DNA of 64,000 nucleotides from JBQLZO01 sp052168315 (lineage in GTDB: Bacteria; Planctomycetota; Phycisphaerae; Phycisphaerales; UBA1924). The notes below the pieces were generated by a model, which ran no database searches, was not told the DNA's origin, and saw only the letters and a program-made list of their open reading frames with translations. The stretch is taken from contig JBQLZO010000043.1 of assembly GCA_052168315.1 (NCBI GenBank), forward strand, positions 62,001 to 126,000, in the 5' to 3' direction. Positions within the stretch are counted from its first letter, which is position 1. The number at the start of each line of letters is the position of its first letter. The translations under genes and the position numbers were made by a program. Shown in pieces: positions 7,815 through 16,229 of this stretch.

Positions 7815-8825
7815 GTGAGTCCACGCCGGGTGCGATATCCAAGATGGTCGGCGGCGGCGTGCCTCGCGGGGTGCCTCGCTGTGGGCGTGGTGGGGGTGCC
7901 AGCGCTCGGCGTCTCGGTGGGCGATGGGAGCGAGGGGCTGGGGCGCGGCGGGGTCGGCGCGCCGGCGGCGGTGCATGATCGGTCGGTGGTGGAGTCGGGT
8001 GCGGGTGCGGTGATCGGTGCGGGGTCGGAGTCCGGTGGGGAGCCGGGTGAGGGCGCGGCGCTGGAGCGGGATGCGGGCGGCGCGGCGGGATCGGATGAGG
8101 CGGGCGGAGCGGAGTCTTCGCGGTCGGCGCTGGTCTCGGCGCGGGAGTCGCTGCCGCTGGGCGCTTCGCTCGATGGCGATCGCGGCGCGCCGGCGTCGGG
8201 CGGCGGCGCGGTGGGCGGAGATGGGTTCTTTGGGCACTGGGCGTTCCGGACGGGCGGCGCGCTGGCGATCGTCATTGCGCTGGCGCTGGTCCTGCGTTCG
8301 CTGGCGCGGGCGGTGGCGGGGCACGCGGGGGGGATCCGCGGGCAGCTCGGCGCGGGTGGACGGGCGCCATCCGGTGTGCTGGGCGTGCTGGGGCGGTTCC
8401 CGATCGCGCGTGGGCAGACGCTGGTGCTGCTGCGTGTTGATCGGCGGGTGCTGCTGCTGAGCCAGACGCCGGCGGGGTTCGGCACGCTGACGGAGATCGT
8501 TGATCCGGAAGAGGTCGCGTCGATCGTGGGCAAGTGCGAGGCGGGGGCGCGTTCGGGCGATGATGGCGGGTTCCAGGGCGTGATGCGGGCGCTGGAGCGG
8601 GATCCATCGGTGGCGCGGGGGCCGATGTCCGGTGATCGGTTCGCGACGGGTGATCGGTTCGCGCGGTCGGGCGCGGGGTCGGGCGCTGGGGTGGGTGCTG
8701 GGATGGGCGCTGGGGGCGGCGGCGATTCGGGCGGGCGGGATGCGACGGCCCACGCGATGTCGATTCTGGATGCGCCGCGGCGCGCTTCGGGCGCGCGCGG
8801 CGGTGGTGGGGGGGCGATCGCGTGA
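7815..8825 (+). CDS. fliO: Flagellar export protein FliO
   Basis: FliO helps FliP assemble into the export gate. The chosen GTG start has AGGAGGG 7 bp upstream; an in-frame ATG 21 bp earlier has much poorer spacing. The 336-residue product has an apparent signal peptide (SAAACLAGCLAVGVVGVPALG), a ~100-residue low-complexity periplasmic stretch, one membrane helix near residues 145-163 (ALAIVIALALVLRSLA), then the FliO fold: VLGVLGRFPIARGQTLVLLRVDRRVLLLSQTP..F.TLTEI. It is about twice as long as typical FliO because of the N-terminal and C-terminal Gly-rich regions. Its last codons overlap the fliP GTG (GTGA). Confidence 0.85.
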   Translation: MSPRRVRYPRWSAAACLAGCLAVGVVGVPALGVSVGDGSEGLGRGGVGAPAAVHDRSVVESGAGAVIGAGSESGGEPGEGAALERDAGGAAGSDEAGGAESSRSALVSARESLPLGASLDGDRGAPASGGGAVGGDGFFGHWAFRTGGALAIVIALALVLRSLARAVAGHAGGIRGQLGAGGRAPSGVLGVLGRFPIARGQTLVLLRVDRRVLLLSQTPAGFGTLTEIVDPEEVASIVGKCEAGARSGDDGGFQGVMRALERDPSVARGPMSGDRFATGDRFARSGAGSGAGVGAGMGAGGGGDSGGRDATAHAMSILDAPRRASGARGGGGGAIA

Positions 8826-9748
8826 GCACGGGCGTTCGGCTGATCTGCGTGTTTCTGAGCGTGGTGTGCGCGATGGCGACGCCGGCGGTGTCGCTTGCGC
8901 AGGCGGGCGCGGAGCCGGTGGGGCCGCCGGCGATCGGGGACGGGTCGGCGGCGGGCGCGGGGGCGGGCGCGGGCGTGAATCCGGTGACGGTGCTGGAGTC
9001 GGCGGCGTCGGCGGTTCCGGGGCTGGAGGGTGGGCTGTCGGGCGCGCTGAACATCATCCTGCTGCTGACGGTGCTCTCGCTGGTGCCGACGATCATGGTG
9101 ATGTGCACCTGCTTCGTGCGGTTCATCATCGTGCTGGGTCTACTGAAGCAGGCGCTGGGGACGCAGACGCTTCCGCCGTCGCAGGTGATCCTGGCGCTGT
9201 CGCTGTTCATGACCTTCCTGGTGATGAAGCCGACGCTGGACCGCGTGTACAACGAGGCGATCGTGCCGTACCAGAGCGGCGAGATCACGAGCCAGCTGGA
9301 GATGTGGGAGCGGGCGCGGCTGCCGATTCGTGATTTCATGTTCGCGCAGATCGAGGCTTCGGAGAACTGGAGCGCGGTCTACATGATCATGAACTACCGG
9401 GGGCTGGACACCTCGGAGCCGGAGTCGATGACGCGGGCGGATGTGGACATGCTGACGCTGATCCCGGCGTACATGCTCAGCGAGCTCAAGATCGCGTTCC
9501 TGATGGGATTCAAGGTGTACCTGCCGTTCCTGATCATCGACATCGTGATCGCATCGCTGCTGATCTCGATGAGCATGATGATGCTGCCGCCGGTGCTGAT
9601 CTCGCTGCCGTTCAAGATCCTGCTGTTCGTGCTCGTGGATGGCTGGCAGCTGGTCGTGGGCTCGCTGCTGATGAGCGTGAGCGTGGATCCCGGGACGACG
9701 GCGAGCGCCATCGAGGCGGCGTCGGGCGTGGTCGGGGTGGTTCCGTAG
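8822..9748 (+). CDS. fliP: Flagellar type III export gate protein FliP
   Basis: Core subunit of the export pore. Of 308 residues, the first ~27 form a signal peptide typical of FliP (LICVFLSVVCAMATPAVSLAQ). Four membrane helices follow, and the family signatures are present: VLSLVPTIMVMCTCFVRFII, LALSLFMTFLVMKPT and the C-terminal MMLPPVLISLPFKILLFV. Start is a GTG overlapping the fliO stop, indicating translational coupling. Confidence 0.97.
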   Translation: MSTGVRLICVFLSVVCAMATPAVSLAQAGAEPVGPPAIGDGSAAGAGAGAGVNPVTVLESAASAVPGLEGGLSGALNIILLLTVLSLVPTIMVMCTCFVRFIIVLGLLKQALGTQTLPPSQVILALSLFMTFLVMKPTLDRVYNEAIVPYQSGEITSQLEMWERARLPIRDFMFAQIEASENWSAVYMIMNYRGLDTSEPESMTRADVDMLTLIPAYMLSELKIAFLMGFKVYLPFLIIDIVIASLLISMSMMMLPPVLISLPFKILLFVLVDGWQLVVGSLLMSVSVDPGTTASAIEAASGVVGVVP

Positions 9749-9791
9749 CGGCGGCGCTGTCGCGCGCGCATCGAAAGGAGCGGTTGAGGCC

Positions 9792-10046
9792 ATGTCCGAG
9801 TACGCGCCGCTGGAAATCGTCCGCGAGTCGCTGATGATCGCGATGAAGATCAGCTTCCCGATCCTGGTCTCGGGGGTGCTGATCGGGCTGATGATCTCGA
9901 TCGCGCAGTCGGTGACGCAGATCCAGGAGCAGACGCTGACGGTGGTTCCGAAGCTGTTCGCGATGCTGATCGTGGCGATCATCCTGCTGCCGTGGCTCGT
10001 GTCCAAGCTGATGGACTTTGCGATCCAGATGTTCTCGTTGTTCTGA
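9792..10046 (+). CDS. fliQ: Flagellar type III export gate protein FliQ
   Basis: 84-residue two-helix membrane protein (helices at about 17-38 and 52-73) with the FliQ hallmarks: VRESLMIAMKISFPILVSG, then IGLMISIAQSVTQIQEQTL and VPKLFAMLIVAII. It packs around FliP and FliR in the gate complex. AAAGGAG lies about 15 bp before the ATG and a second GAGG lies closer. fliR begins 28 bp after its stop. Confidence 0.97.
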   Translation: MSEYAPLEIVRESLMIAMKISFPILVSGVLIGLMISIAQSVTQIQEQTLTVVPKLFAMLIVAIILLPWLVSKLMDFAIQMFSLF

Positions 10047-10074
10047 ACCGGACCTTCGGACCCCTTCCACCGCC

Positions 10075-10953
10075 ATGCCCATCGCGCTTGAGCCCTTGCT
10101 CCCGCACATCCCGGCGTTCGTGGTCGTGCTCTCGCGGATCGCGGGGCTGTTCCTGTTCGCGCCGCTGCTGTCCTCGTCGGCGATCCCGCTGCAGATCAAG
10201 ATCCTGCTGGTGCTGGCGTTCGCGGTGAGCGTGTACCCGACGGTGGGTTTCGCGGGGATGGCCTATGTGCGGCTGGACCTGTACTCGCTGGCGCCGCTGA
10301 TGGCCAGCGAGATGCTGATCGGGGCGGTGATCGGGCTGCTGGCGGCGCTCCCGTTGCACGCGGTGCAGCTCGGCGGGCTGCTGGTGGGGCAGCAGATCGG
10401 GCTGGGGATGGCGCAGGTGGTGAACCCGGCGATGGACATCGAGGGCGACAACCTGGGGCAGATGCTGTTCCTGATGACGCTGGCGCTGTTCATGGGGATG
10501 GGCGGGATCGAGGTGCTGTTTGGCGGTGTGGTGCACACCTTCGCGGCCGTGGGGCCGGGGGGGCTGGCGTTGTCGGAGGCGCCGCTGCACCTGGTGCTCG
10601 GGCTGCTCGCGTCGGGGTTCGATCTGGCGCTGCGGCTGGCGATGCCGGTGCTGGCGATCATCTTCGCCGAGAACGCGGTGATGGGCTTCGTCATGAAGAC
10701 GATGCCGACGCTGAACATTATGTCGTTCGGGTTCCCGATCCGGATCATCCTGGGGCTGTTCGTGCTCGTCGTGGCGCTCGGTGTGATGTACGGGCACATG
10801 TTCGAGGAGGTTGATTTCTCGCTGGCGACGATCGAGCGTTGGGTGGCGGCGCTGCACGGCCCGGATGTCGCGCCGGGGCCCGCGGACGAAGCTGGATTTT
10901 CGGCGATGGATGGGGCTGGGTTCGGCGGCGGGTGGGATGGGAGAGGTCGCTGA
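10075..10953 (+). CDS. fliR: Flagellar type III export gate protein FliR
   Basis: Export-gate plug subunit of 292 residues with about six membrane segments. Recognisable FliR blocks are FVVVLSRIAGLFLFAPLLSS near the N-terminus, ALPLHAVQLGGLLVGQQIGLGMA in the middle, and PVLAIIFAENAVMGFVMKTMPTLNIM with FGFPIRIILGL. The ATG starting MPIALEPLL is chosen although the frame is open further upstream, because that upstream part overlaps fliQ. The stop TGA shares one base with the flhB ATG. Confidence 0.96.
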   Translation: MPIALEPLLPHIPAFVVVLSRIAGLFLFAPLLSSSAIPLQIKILLVLAFAVSVYPTVGFAGMAYVRLDLYSLAPLMASEMLIGAVIGLLAALPLHAVQLGGLLVGQQIGLGMAQVVNPAMDIEGDNLGQMLFLMTLALFMGMGGIEVLFGGVVHTFAAVGPGGLALSEAPLHLVLGLLASGFDLALRLAMPVLAIIFAENAVMGFVMKTMPTLNIMSFGFPIRIILGLFVLVVALGVMYGHMFEEVDFSLATIERWVAALHGPDVAPGPADEAGFSAMDGAGFGGGWDGRGR

Positions 10954-12074
10954 TGGCCGAGGACCTTGGCGAGAAGACGGAGGCCCCGACGGGGAAGCGG
11001 CTGAGCGAGGCCCGTGACCGCGGGCAGGTTCCCAAGAGCCAGGACCTGATCGCGGTGATCGTGATGAGTGGCGCGGTGACTGCCATCGCGGTGCTCGGTC
11101 CTTCGATCTTCCACGCGACGACGAACGCGATGCGGGTGGCGTTGTCGCCGGACTCGCTGATGTCCGGGGTGTGGTCGCGGGAGTGGCGGACCGCGCCGAC
11201 GCTGATCGCGCGGGAGATGCTGGTGCACAGCATCCCGATGTTCGTGGTGATGATGATCGTGGGCGCGATCGCGCACCTGGTGCAGACGGGGCCGGTGCTG
11301 GCGGGTCGGGCGCTGAAGCCGGATCTGAACCGGCTGAATCCGATCAACGGGGCGAAGAAGCTGTTCGGGAAGCGGATGCTGGTGAAGACCGGGATGGACC
11401 TGGGGAAGCTGGTGCTGGTGATCGCCTCTGCGGCGATGGTGATCCGGCACGAGCTGCCGACGGTGCTCTCGTTGATGGGGTTCGGGCTCGAGGCGGCGGT
11501 GGTGGAGGCGGCGATGGTGGTGGTGCGTGTGTCGGCGGTCGTGCTGCTGGCGCTGCTGGTGCTGGCGCTGCTGGACCTGATCTACCAGCGGATGCAGCAC
11601 ACCGAGGACCTGAAGATGACGAAGCAGCAGGTCAAGGATGAGCGGAAGTCGACGGATGGCGATCCGCAGACGAAGGCTCGGCAGATGCGGATCGCGCGGC
11701 AGATCGCGCTGCAGCGGCTTGGGCAGGATGTGCCGGGGGCGGATGTGGTGGTGGCGAACCCGACGCACTTCTCGGTGGCGCTGCGGTACGACCCGGAGAC
11801 GATGGGGGCGCCGGTGGTGGTGGCGAAGGGGGCGGACTACCTGGCGCTGAAGATCCGGTACATCGCGACGGCGCATTCGGTGCCGATCGTGGAGCGTCCG
11901 CCGCTGGCTCGGGCGCTGTACCGGGAGGTGCAGCCGGGGCAGCAGGTTCCGCACCACCATTTCGAGGCGGTGGCGGAAGTGCTGGCGTATGTGTATCGCC
12001 TGGACGGTCGGGCGGCGTCGATGACGGAGCCGAAGCCGGCGGCGGCGGCGTCTGCCGGCGCGGGCGTGGAGTGA
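10953..12074 (+). CDS. flhB: Flagellar type III export switch protein FlhB
   Basis: 373 residues. FlhB gates substrate specificity of flagellar export and is set by FliK. N-terminus MAEDLGEKTEAPTGKRLSEARDRGQV is diagnostic. Four membrane helices precede a cytoplasmic domain with the self-cleavage motif NPTH at residues 269-272 (VVVANPTHFSVALRYDP), the same numbering as in Salmonella FlhB. The conserved charged linker (DLKMTKQQVKDERKSTDGDP) is intact. The ATG overlaps the fliR stop by one base. Confidence 0.98.
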   Translation: MAEDLGEKTEAPTGKRLSEARDRGQVPKSQDLIAVIVMSGAVTAIAVLGPSIFHATTNAMRVALSPDSLMSGVWSREWRTAPTLIAREMLVHSIPMFVVMMIVGAIAHLVQTGPVLAGRALKPDLNRLNPINGAKKLFGKRMLVKTGMDLGKLVLVIASAAMVIRHELPTVLSLMGFGLEAAVVEAAMVVVRVSAVVLLALLVLALLDLIYQRMQHTEDLKMTKQQVKDERKSTDGDPQTKARQMRIARQIALQRLGQDVPGADVVVANPTHFSVALRYDPETMGAPVVVAKGADYLALKIRYIATAHSVPIVERPPLARALYREVQPGQQVPHHHFEAVAEVLAYVYRLDGRAASMTEPKPAAAASAGAGVE

Positions 12075-12131
12075 GCCCGCGGTCCGTGCGGCGGGTGTGG
12101 GGATTGCGAGACGGAGGAAGCGCGCTGAGCC

Positions 12132-14306
12132 ATGGCACGATTCGGACTCGACAAGCCCAATCCGACCTGGGTCCGGGTGATCGAGAAGCACCGCGCGGTG
12201 GTGGTGCCCGTGGGGTTCGTGCTGCTGCTGTGCGTGATCCTGGTGCCGCTGCCGACGGTGCTGATGGATGTGCTGATCGCGGTGAACATCTGCATCGGCG
12301 TCGTGCTGCTGATGACGACGATGTACTCGGAGGAGCCGCTGGAGCTATCGGTGTTCCCGTCGCTGCTGCTGGCGACGACGCTGTTCCGGCTGGTGCTGAA
12401 TGTGGCGTCGACGCGGCTGATCCTGACGGCCGATGCATCCTCGCCGCAGGAGGCGCAGGAGGTGGCGGGGAAGGTGATCTCGGCGTTCGGCTCGTTCGTG
12501 GCCGGGGGCTCGCTGATCGTGGGGGCGATCATCTTCCTGATCCTGGTGCTGGTGCAGTTCCTGGTGATCACGAAGGGTGCGACGCGGATCGGCGAGGTGG
12601 CGGCGCGGTTCACCCTGGACGCGATGCCCGGCAAGCAGATGGCCATCGATGCGGATCTGAACGCGGGGATCATCAACGAGGAGCAGGCCCGGCAGCGGCG
12701 TGAGCAGGTCGCGGCGGAGGCGGACTTCTTCGGGGCGATGGACGGCGCCGGAAAGTTCGTGCGGGGCGATGCGATCGCGGGCATCATCATCACGCTGATC
12801 AACATCGTGGGCGGGTTCGCGATCGGGGCGCTGGAGAAGGGGTGGGCGCTGGGGGACACGGCCCGGGTATTCACGATCCTGACGATCGGGGATGGGATCG
12901 CTTCGCAGATCCCATCGTTCATCATCGCGATCGCGGCGGCGCTGATCGTGACGCGGACGGGATCGAAGGCGAACCTGGGGCAGGAGATCACCTCGCAGCT
13001 GGCGGCGCGCCCGGCGGCGATGTTCATCACGGCGGCGTTCATCGCGGCGCTGGCGCTGACGCCGCTGCCTGCGATCCCGCTGCTGACGCTGTCGGGGATC
13101 GTGTTCGCGACGGGGTTCTTCATCACGCGGGACCGGCGGTCGGCGGAGGCCGCGGAGGCCAAGCGTGCCGAGGTTGAGGCGCAGCGCGAGGCGTCCGAGC
13201 TTCCCGAGGAGCCGATCGAGGCGCTTCTGAAGGTGGACACGCTGGAGCTCGAGGTCGGCTTCGGGCTGGTGGCGCTGGTGGACTCCGGGCAGGGCGGGGA
13301 CCTGCTGGACCGGATCTCCGGGATCCGGCGTCAGCTGGCCGAGGAGCTGGGTTTCGTGATGCCGCCGGTGCGGATCCGCGACAACATGACGATGGGGGCA
13401 AACGACTACCGGATCAAGGTCCGGGGCAATGCGGTGGCGAGCGGGCAGACGCGGCCATCGCTGCTGATGGCGATGGACTCGGGGATCACGACGGGCAAGA
13501 TCAACGGGGAGCCGACGACGGAGCCTGCGTTCGGTCTCAGCGCGTACTGGATCGACCCGAACCTGCGTTCGCGGGCCGAGTCGCTGAACTACACCGTGGT
13601 GGATCCGGCGAGCGTGCTGACGACGCACCTGCTGGAGACTGTGAAGCGGTACGCGGAGGAGCTGCTGACCCGGGAGGAGGTGGCGAACCTGATCGAGCAG
13701 CTCAAGCAGCGTGCGCCGAAGCTGATCGAGCAGGCGATCCCCGAGGTGGTCCCGGTTGGGCTGCTGCAGAAGGTGCTGCAGGGCCTGCTGCGGGAGCGGG
13801 TTCCGATCCGGGATCTGGAGACGATCATCGAGACGCTGGCGGAGTGGAAGCCGCGGACGAGCGATCCGGATGTTCTGATCGAGTATGTGCGGAACGGGCT
13901 GCGGCGGTCGATCTGCCGGCAGTACGCGTCGGAGGGGATGGGCGGTTCGGGGCCCGGGGAGCGCCCGCGGCTGGTGTGCGTGACGCTGGACCCGGACTTC
14001 GAGGATTACATCAACGGGTACATCGACCGGTCGCCGGCGGGGACGACGGTGACGATGCCGGCGTCGGGCGCGCGGCTGGTCGCGGAGCGCTTGGCTTCGA
14101 CGCTGCGTCCGGTGCTGAACGGAGGGCATCCGCCGGTGGTGATCGCCTCGCCGCAGGTTCGGGCGCCGGTGCGGCAGCTCGCGGCGCCGCACATCCCGGG
14201 GATCGTGGTGCTTGGGTACAACGAGATCGTGCCGGAGATCGAGGTGGAATCGCTGGGGCTCGTATCGATGCCGAAGGAGAGCGGGTCGCGTGTGAGCGCG
14301 GCGTGA
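12132..14306 (+). CDS. flhA: Flagellar type III export protein FlhA
   Basis: 724-residue export gate ring protein that docks chaperone-substrate complexes. The N-terminal half has eight predicted membrane helices and the FHIPEP-family cytoplasmic loop (TRIGEVAARFTLDAMPGKQM then AIDADLNAGIINEEQARQRR). The C-terminal half (from about residue 350) is the cytoplasmic nonamer-forming domain, with LEVGFGLVALVDSGQGGDLL and LLTREEVANLIEQLK. Last gene of the plus-strand export block; a convergent response-regulator gene ends 21 bp beyond. GGAGGAAGCG precedes the ATG at a rather long spacing. Confidence 0.98.
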   Translation: MARFGLDKPNPTWVRVIEKHRAVVVPVGFVLLLCVILVPLPTVLMDVLIAVNICIGVVLLMTTMYSEEPLELSVFPSLLLATTLFRLVLNVASTRLILTADASSPQEAQEVAGKVISAFGSFVAGGSLIVGAIIFLILVLVQFLVITKGATRIGEVAARFTLDAMPGKQMAIDADLNAGIINEEQARQRREQVAAEADFFGAMDGAGKFVRGDAIAGIIITLINIVGGFAIGALEKGWALGDTARVFTILTIGDGIASQIPSFIIAIAAALIVTRTGSKANLGQEITSQLAARPAAMFITAAFIAALALTPLPAIPLLTLSGIVFATGFFITRDRRSAEAAEAKRAEVEAQREASELPEEPIEALLKVDTLELEVGFGLVALVDSGQGGDLLDRISGIRRQLAEELGFVMPPVRIRDNMTMGANDYRIKVRGNAVASGQTRPSLLMAMDSGITTGKINGEPTTEPAFGLSAYWIDPNLRSRAESLNYTVVDPASVLTTHLLETVKRYAEELLTREEVANLIEQLKQRAPKLIEQAIPEVVPVGLLQKVLQGLLRERVPIRDLETIIETLAEWKPRTSDPDVLIEYVRNGLRRSICRQYASEGMGGSGPGERPRLVCVTLDPDFEDYINGYIDRSPAGTTVTMPASGARLVAERLASTLRPVLNGGHPPVVIASPQVRAPVRQLAAPHIPGIVVLGYNEIVPEIEVESLGLVSMPKESGSRVSAA

Positions 14307-14327
14307 GCGGTGGGTGGGTTATGCCGG

Positions 14328-14735
14328 TCAGGGCATCGCGCTGCGCAGCGCGGCGGAGAGGGCCCGTTCCTCGACCGGCTTGGTCAGCCGGGTGATGCTC
14401 TTGAGCCCGTTGGGGAGCAGGTGCGAGGGGCTCTGATAGCCGGTGACGAACACGAACGGTCGAGACTGGACCTGCAGGAGCCGCGCGATCGGGACGCTGG
14501 TTCCGCCGATGATGTTGATGTCGAGGACGGCGGCGTCCACGGCCGCATCGTCGAGCATGCGCATCGCATCCTCGATGGACGCGGCGGGGCCGATGACCTC
14601 GAACCCCATGTTCTCCAGCATGGTCTTGATGCTCAGGGCGACGAGGAACTCGTCCTCGACGAGGAGCACTCGCTTGATGTCCTGTTCGAACGGTGAGCGC
14701 GAATTGGGTGGTGAGAGGGAGAGGAGTCCGATCAT
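14328..14735 (-). CDS. Stand-alone response regulator receiver protein
   Basis: 135-residue single receiver domain with no output domain. Acidic pair Glu27/Asp28 (VLLVEDEFLVAL), phosphoacceptor Asp72 in AVLDINI, Thr98 in FVFVTGY and Lys119 in LTKP. The style (VEDEFLVAL, VLDINIIGG) is that of receivers paired with HWE/HisKA_2 kinases. Its ATG overlaps the TGA of the upstream kinase gene by 4 bp, so the two are surely co-translated partners. With no output domain it could act by protein contact (CheY-like, or an anti-anti-sigma-like switch) or pass phosphate onward; the sequence does not say which. Confidence 0.92.
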   Translation of the reverse strand: MIGLLSLSPPNSRSPFEQDIKRVLLVEDEFLVALSIKTMLENMGFEVIGPAASIEDAMRMLDDAAVDAAVLDINIIGGTSVPIARLLQVQSRPFVFVTGYQSPSHLLPNGLKSITRLTKPVEERALSAALRSAMP

Positions 14736-15829
14736 TGTCCTGGGTTCCTTTGGTCTCCGGCGTTGTTCTGGCCGATTCCGTTGGCGGTCACGATGCGCGC
14801 AGCGGGGATGCCGATGAGGCATCTGAGCCCGGAGTTCCTGAAATCGAATTCGACGCGGCCGTCGAGGTTGTGCTCGATCATTCCCTGGATGAGGATGGTT
14901 CCGAACCCGCGGGATGCTGGCGGCTCGACGGGCGGGCCGTTGGACTCGGTCCATTCGAGCGAGACATCGGAGTCGGATGGGCGCCATGAGAGGCGCACGG
15001 TGCCCGCTGGGCGTGAGAGGGAGCCATACTTGGTGGAGTTTGTTGCCAGTTCGTGTATGGCAAGGCAGAGCGCGTTGGAGGCGGTGGCGTCGAGCCGGAT
15101 GTCGGGGCCGTCGAGCTTGATGCGGCCCTCCCCGAGCTGCTGGTAGGGCCTGAGGATCGAGCCTGCGGTGCTTTCGATGGAAGCACCGGTCCAGCGGGCG
15201 CGGCTGAGCGATTCGTGGACGCTGGCCATGGCGCGGAGCCTGCCGAGGAAGGCCTCCCGGAATGAGTCCATGTCGGTATTGGTGGCGATGGTCTGCTCGG
15301 CGAGGGACATGATGGAGGCGATGTTGTTCTTGACGCGGTGGTCGAGTTCGCTCATGAGCAGGCGCTGCTGCTTGGTGCTCTGCTCGAGGCTGTGGGTGCG
15401 TGCCTGGACTTCTCGCTCGAGGGCTTCGGGGCTCTTGAGGAGGAGGGCCTGGGGGATCACCCGCACGAGGGCGATCACGGTGAGGACGCTGACGATGGCG
15501 GTGGCGGCCTTGACGAGGGCGGAGAGGCGGTAGATGGGGTGCCAGAAGATGATGGCTTCGATGAGGTGGGTGGTTCCGCAGAGGAAGATGAACATGATGA
15601 ACAGCCAGAACACGCGAGGGAATGGCGTGTCGCGGCGGCGCATGATGAAGATGAGCAGGAGCAGCGGGATGGTGAGGTAGCTGGCCCAGATGAAGATGTC
15701 CGAGATGATGTGGGTCCACCCCAGTTCGGGGGTCCATCCGGTTCCACAGCGCCAGCGGGGTGGGAAGCCTTCGACATCAAAGAGTCTGGAGAACAATGAG
15801 TACTCCGATGGTGGTGTCGTCGGGGGCAT
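14732..15829 (-). CDS. Hybrid-topology histidine kinase with ETR1-like ethylene/copper-binding membrane domain and HWE/HisKA_2 kinase core
   Basis: 365 residues. Residues ~38-125 form three membrane helices matching the plant ethylene receptor domain: IISDIFIWASYLTIP, then FIFLCGTTHLIE, then LVKAATAIVSVLTVIALVRVIP. Against ETR1, Asp25, Tyr32, Pro36, Cys65 and His69 align with Asp44, Tyr51, Pro55, Cys84 and His88 at identical spacing; Cys65 and His69 bind the copper cofactor in ETR1. A coil (about 134-158) leads to a HisKA_2 dimerisation helix with His164 in ELDHRVKNNI. The ATPase domain has the HWE-type N-box AIHELATNSTKYGS and WTESNGPPV, so it looks catalytically intact. There is no GAF domain, unlike plant ETR1. 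The ATG starting MPPTTPPSEY is supported by a promoter-like element upstream. Ethylene sensing itself is inference. Confidence 0.9.
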   Translation of the reverse strand: MPPTTPPSEYSLFSRLFDVEGFPPRWRCGTGWTPELGWTHIISDIFIWASYLTIPLLLLIFIMRRRDTPFPRVFWLFIMFIFLCGTTHLIEAIIFWHPIYRLSALVKAATAIVSVLTVIALVRVIPQALLLKSPEALEREVQARTHSLEQSTKQQRLLMSELDHRVKNNIASIMSLAEQTIATNTDMDSFREAFLGRLRAMASVHESLSRARWTGASIESTAGSILRPYQQLGEGRIKLDGPDIRLDATASNALCLAIHELATNSTKYGSLSRPAGTVRLSWRPSDSDVSLEWTESNGPPVEPPASRGFGTILIQGMIEHNLDGRVEFDFRNSGLRCLIGIPAARIVTANGIGQNNAGDQRNPGQ

Positions 15830-16229
15830 TCCCTGTGAGGCGGTGTCTCGATCGCGGTGGGATCGATCGGGTCCGCGGGGTGTTGTTAAGAATGTACCCG
15901 GTTTCAGGCTTTGGGCAAGCGGGGCCTTTCGTTGGTTGTCAGGAGCGGCGGTGCGCGCTGCGGCTGGTCGTGGAGCGAGCAGCGTGTCTTGGGGGGGAGG
16001 GGGGTGGGGGAGCAGGTCGGATGGTCCCTGATGGGCGATGGGGGGGTGGGCGCTCCGATGTCGGGGAGCGGTGCGGCGTCGGGTCGGGGTGTGGCCCGGG
16101 TTTGGTGAGAGTGCCGCGCCCGATCGCGCATTCATGGTTCGTCGGTCAGGTGGGAACCGCGGCAGGACGCTGCGGGCCGACGAACCTTGATCCCTTGCTT
16201 GCATCGGATCGGCTGCCCGGAGGGCAACC
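15830..16229. other. Divergent intergenic region between the sensor kinase and flhF
   Basis: About 400 bp with no convincing gene on either strand. It must carry promoters for both the kinase-receiver pair (minus) and flhF (plus). A sigma70-like element for the kinase is listed separately. The flhF side is G-rich and I see no clear -35/-10 pair there; AGGG sits 6-9 bp before the flhF ATG. Confidence 0.6.
15891..15918 (-). promoter_or_regulatory. Possible sigma70-type promoter of the ETR1-like kinase operon
   Basis: On the minus strand TTGCCC (15913-15918) and TACATT (15891-15896) are separated by 16 bp. This lies in one of the few AT-richer patches of the region, about 60 bp upstream of the kinase start codon. 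Fit to TTGACA/TATAAT is partial (4 of 6 and 4 of 6), so this is a candidate only. Confidence 0.35.
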
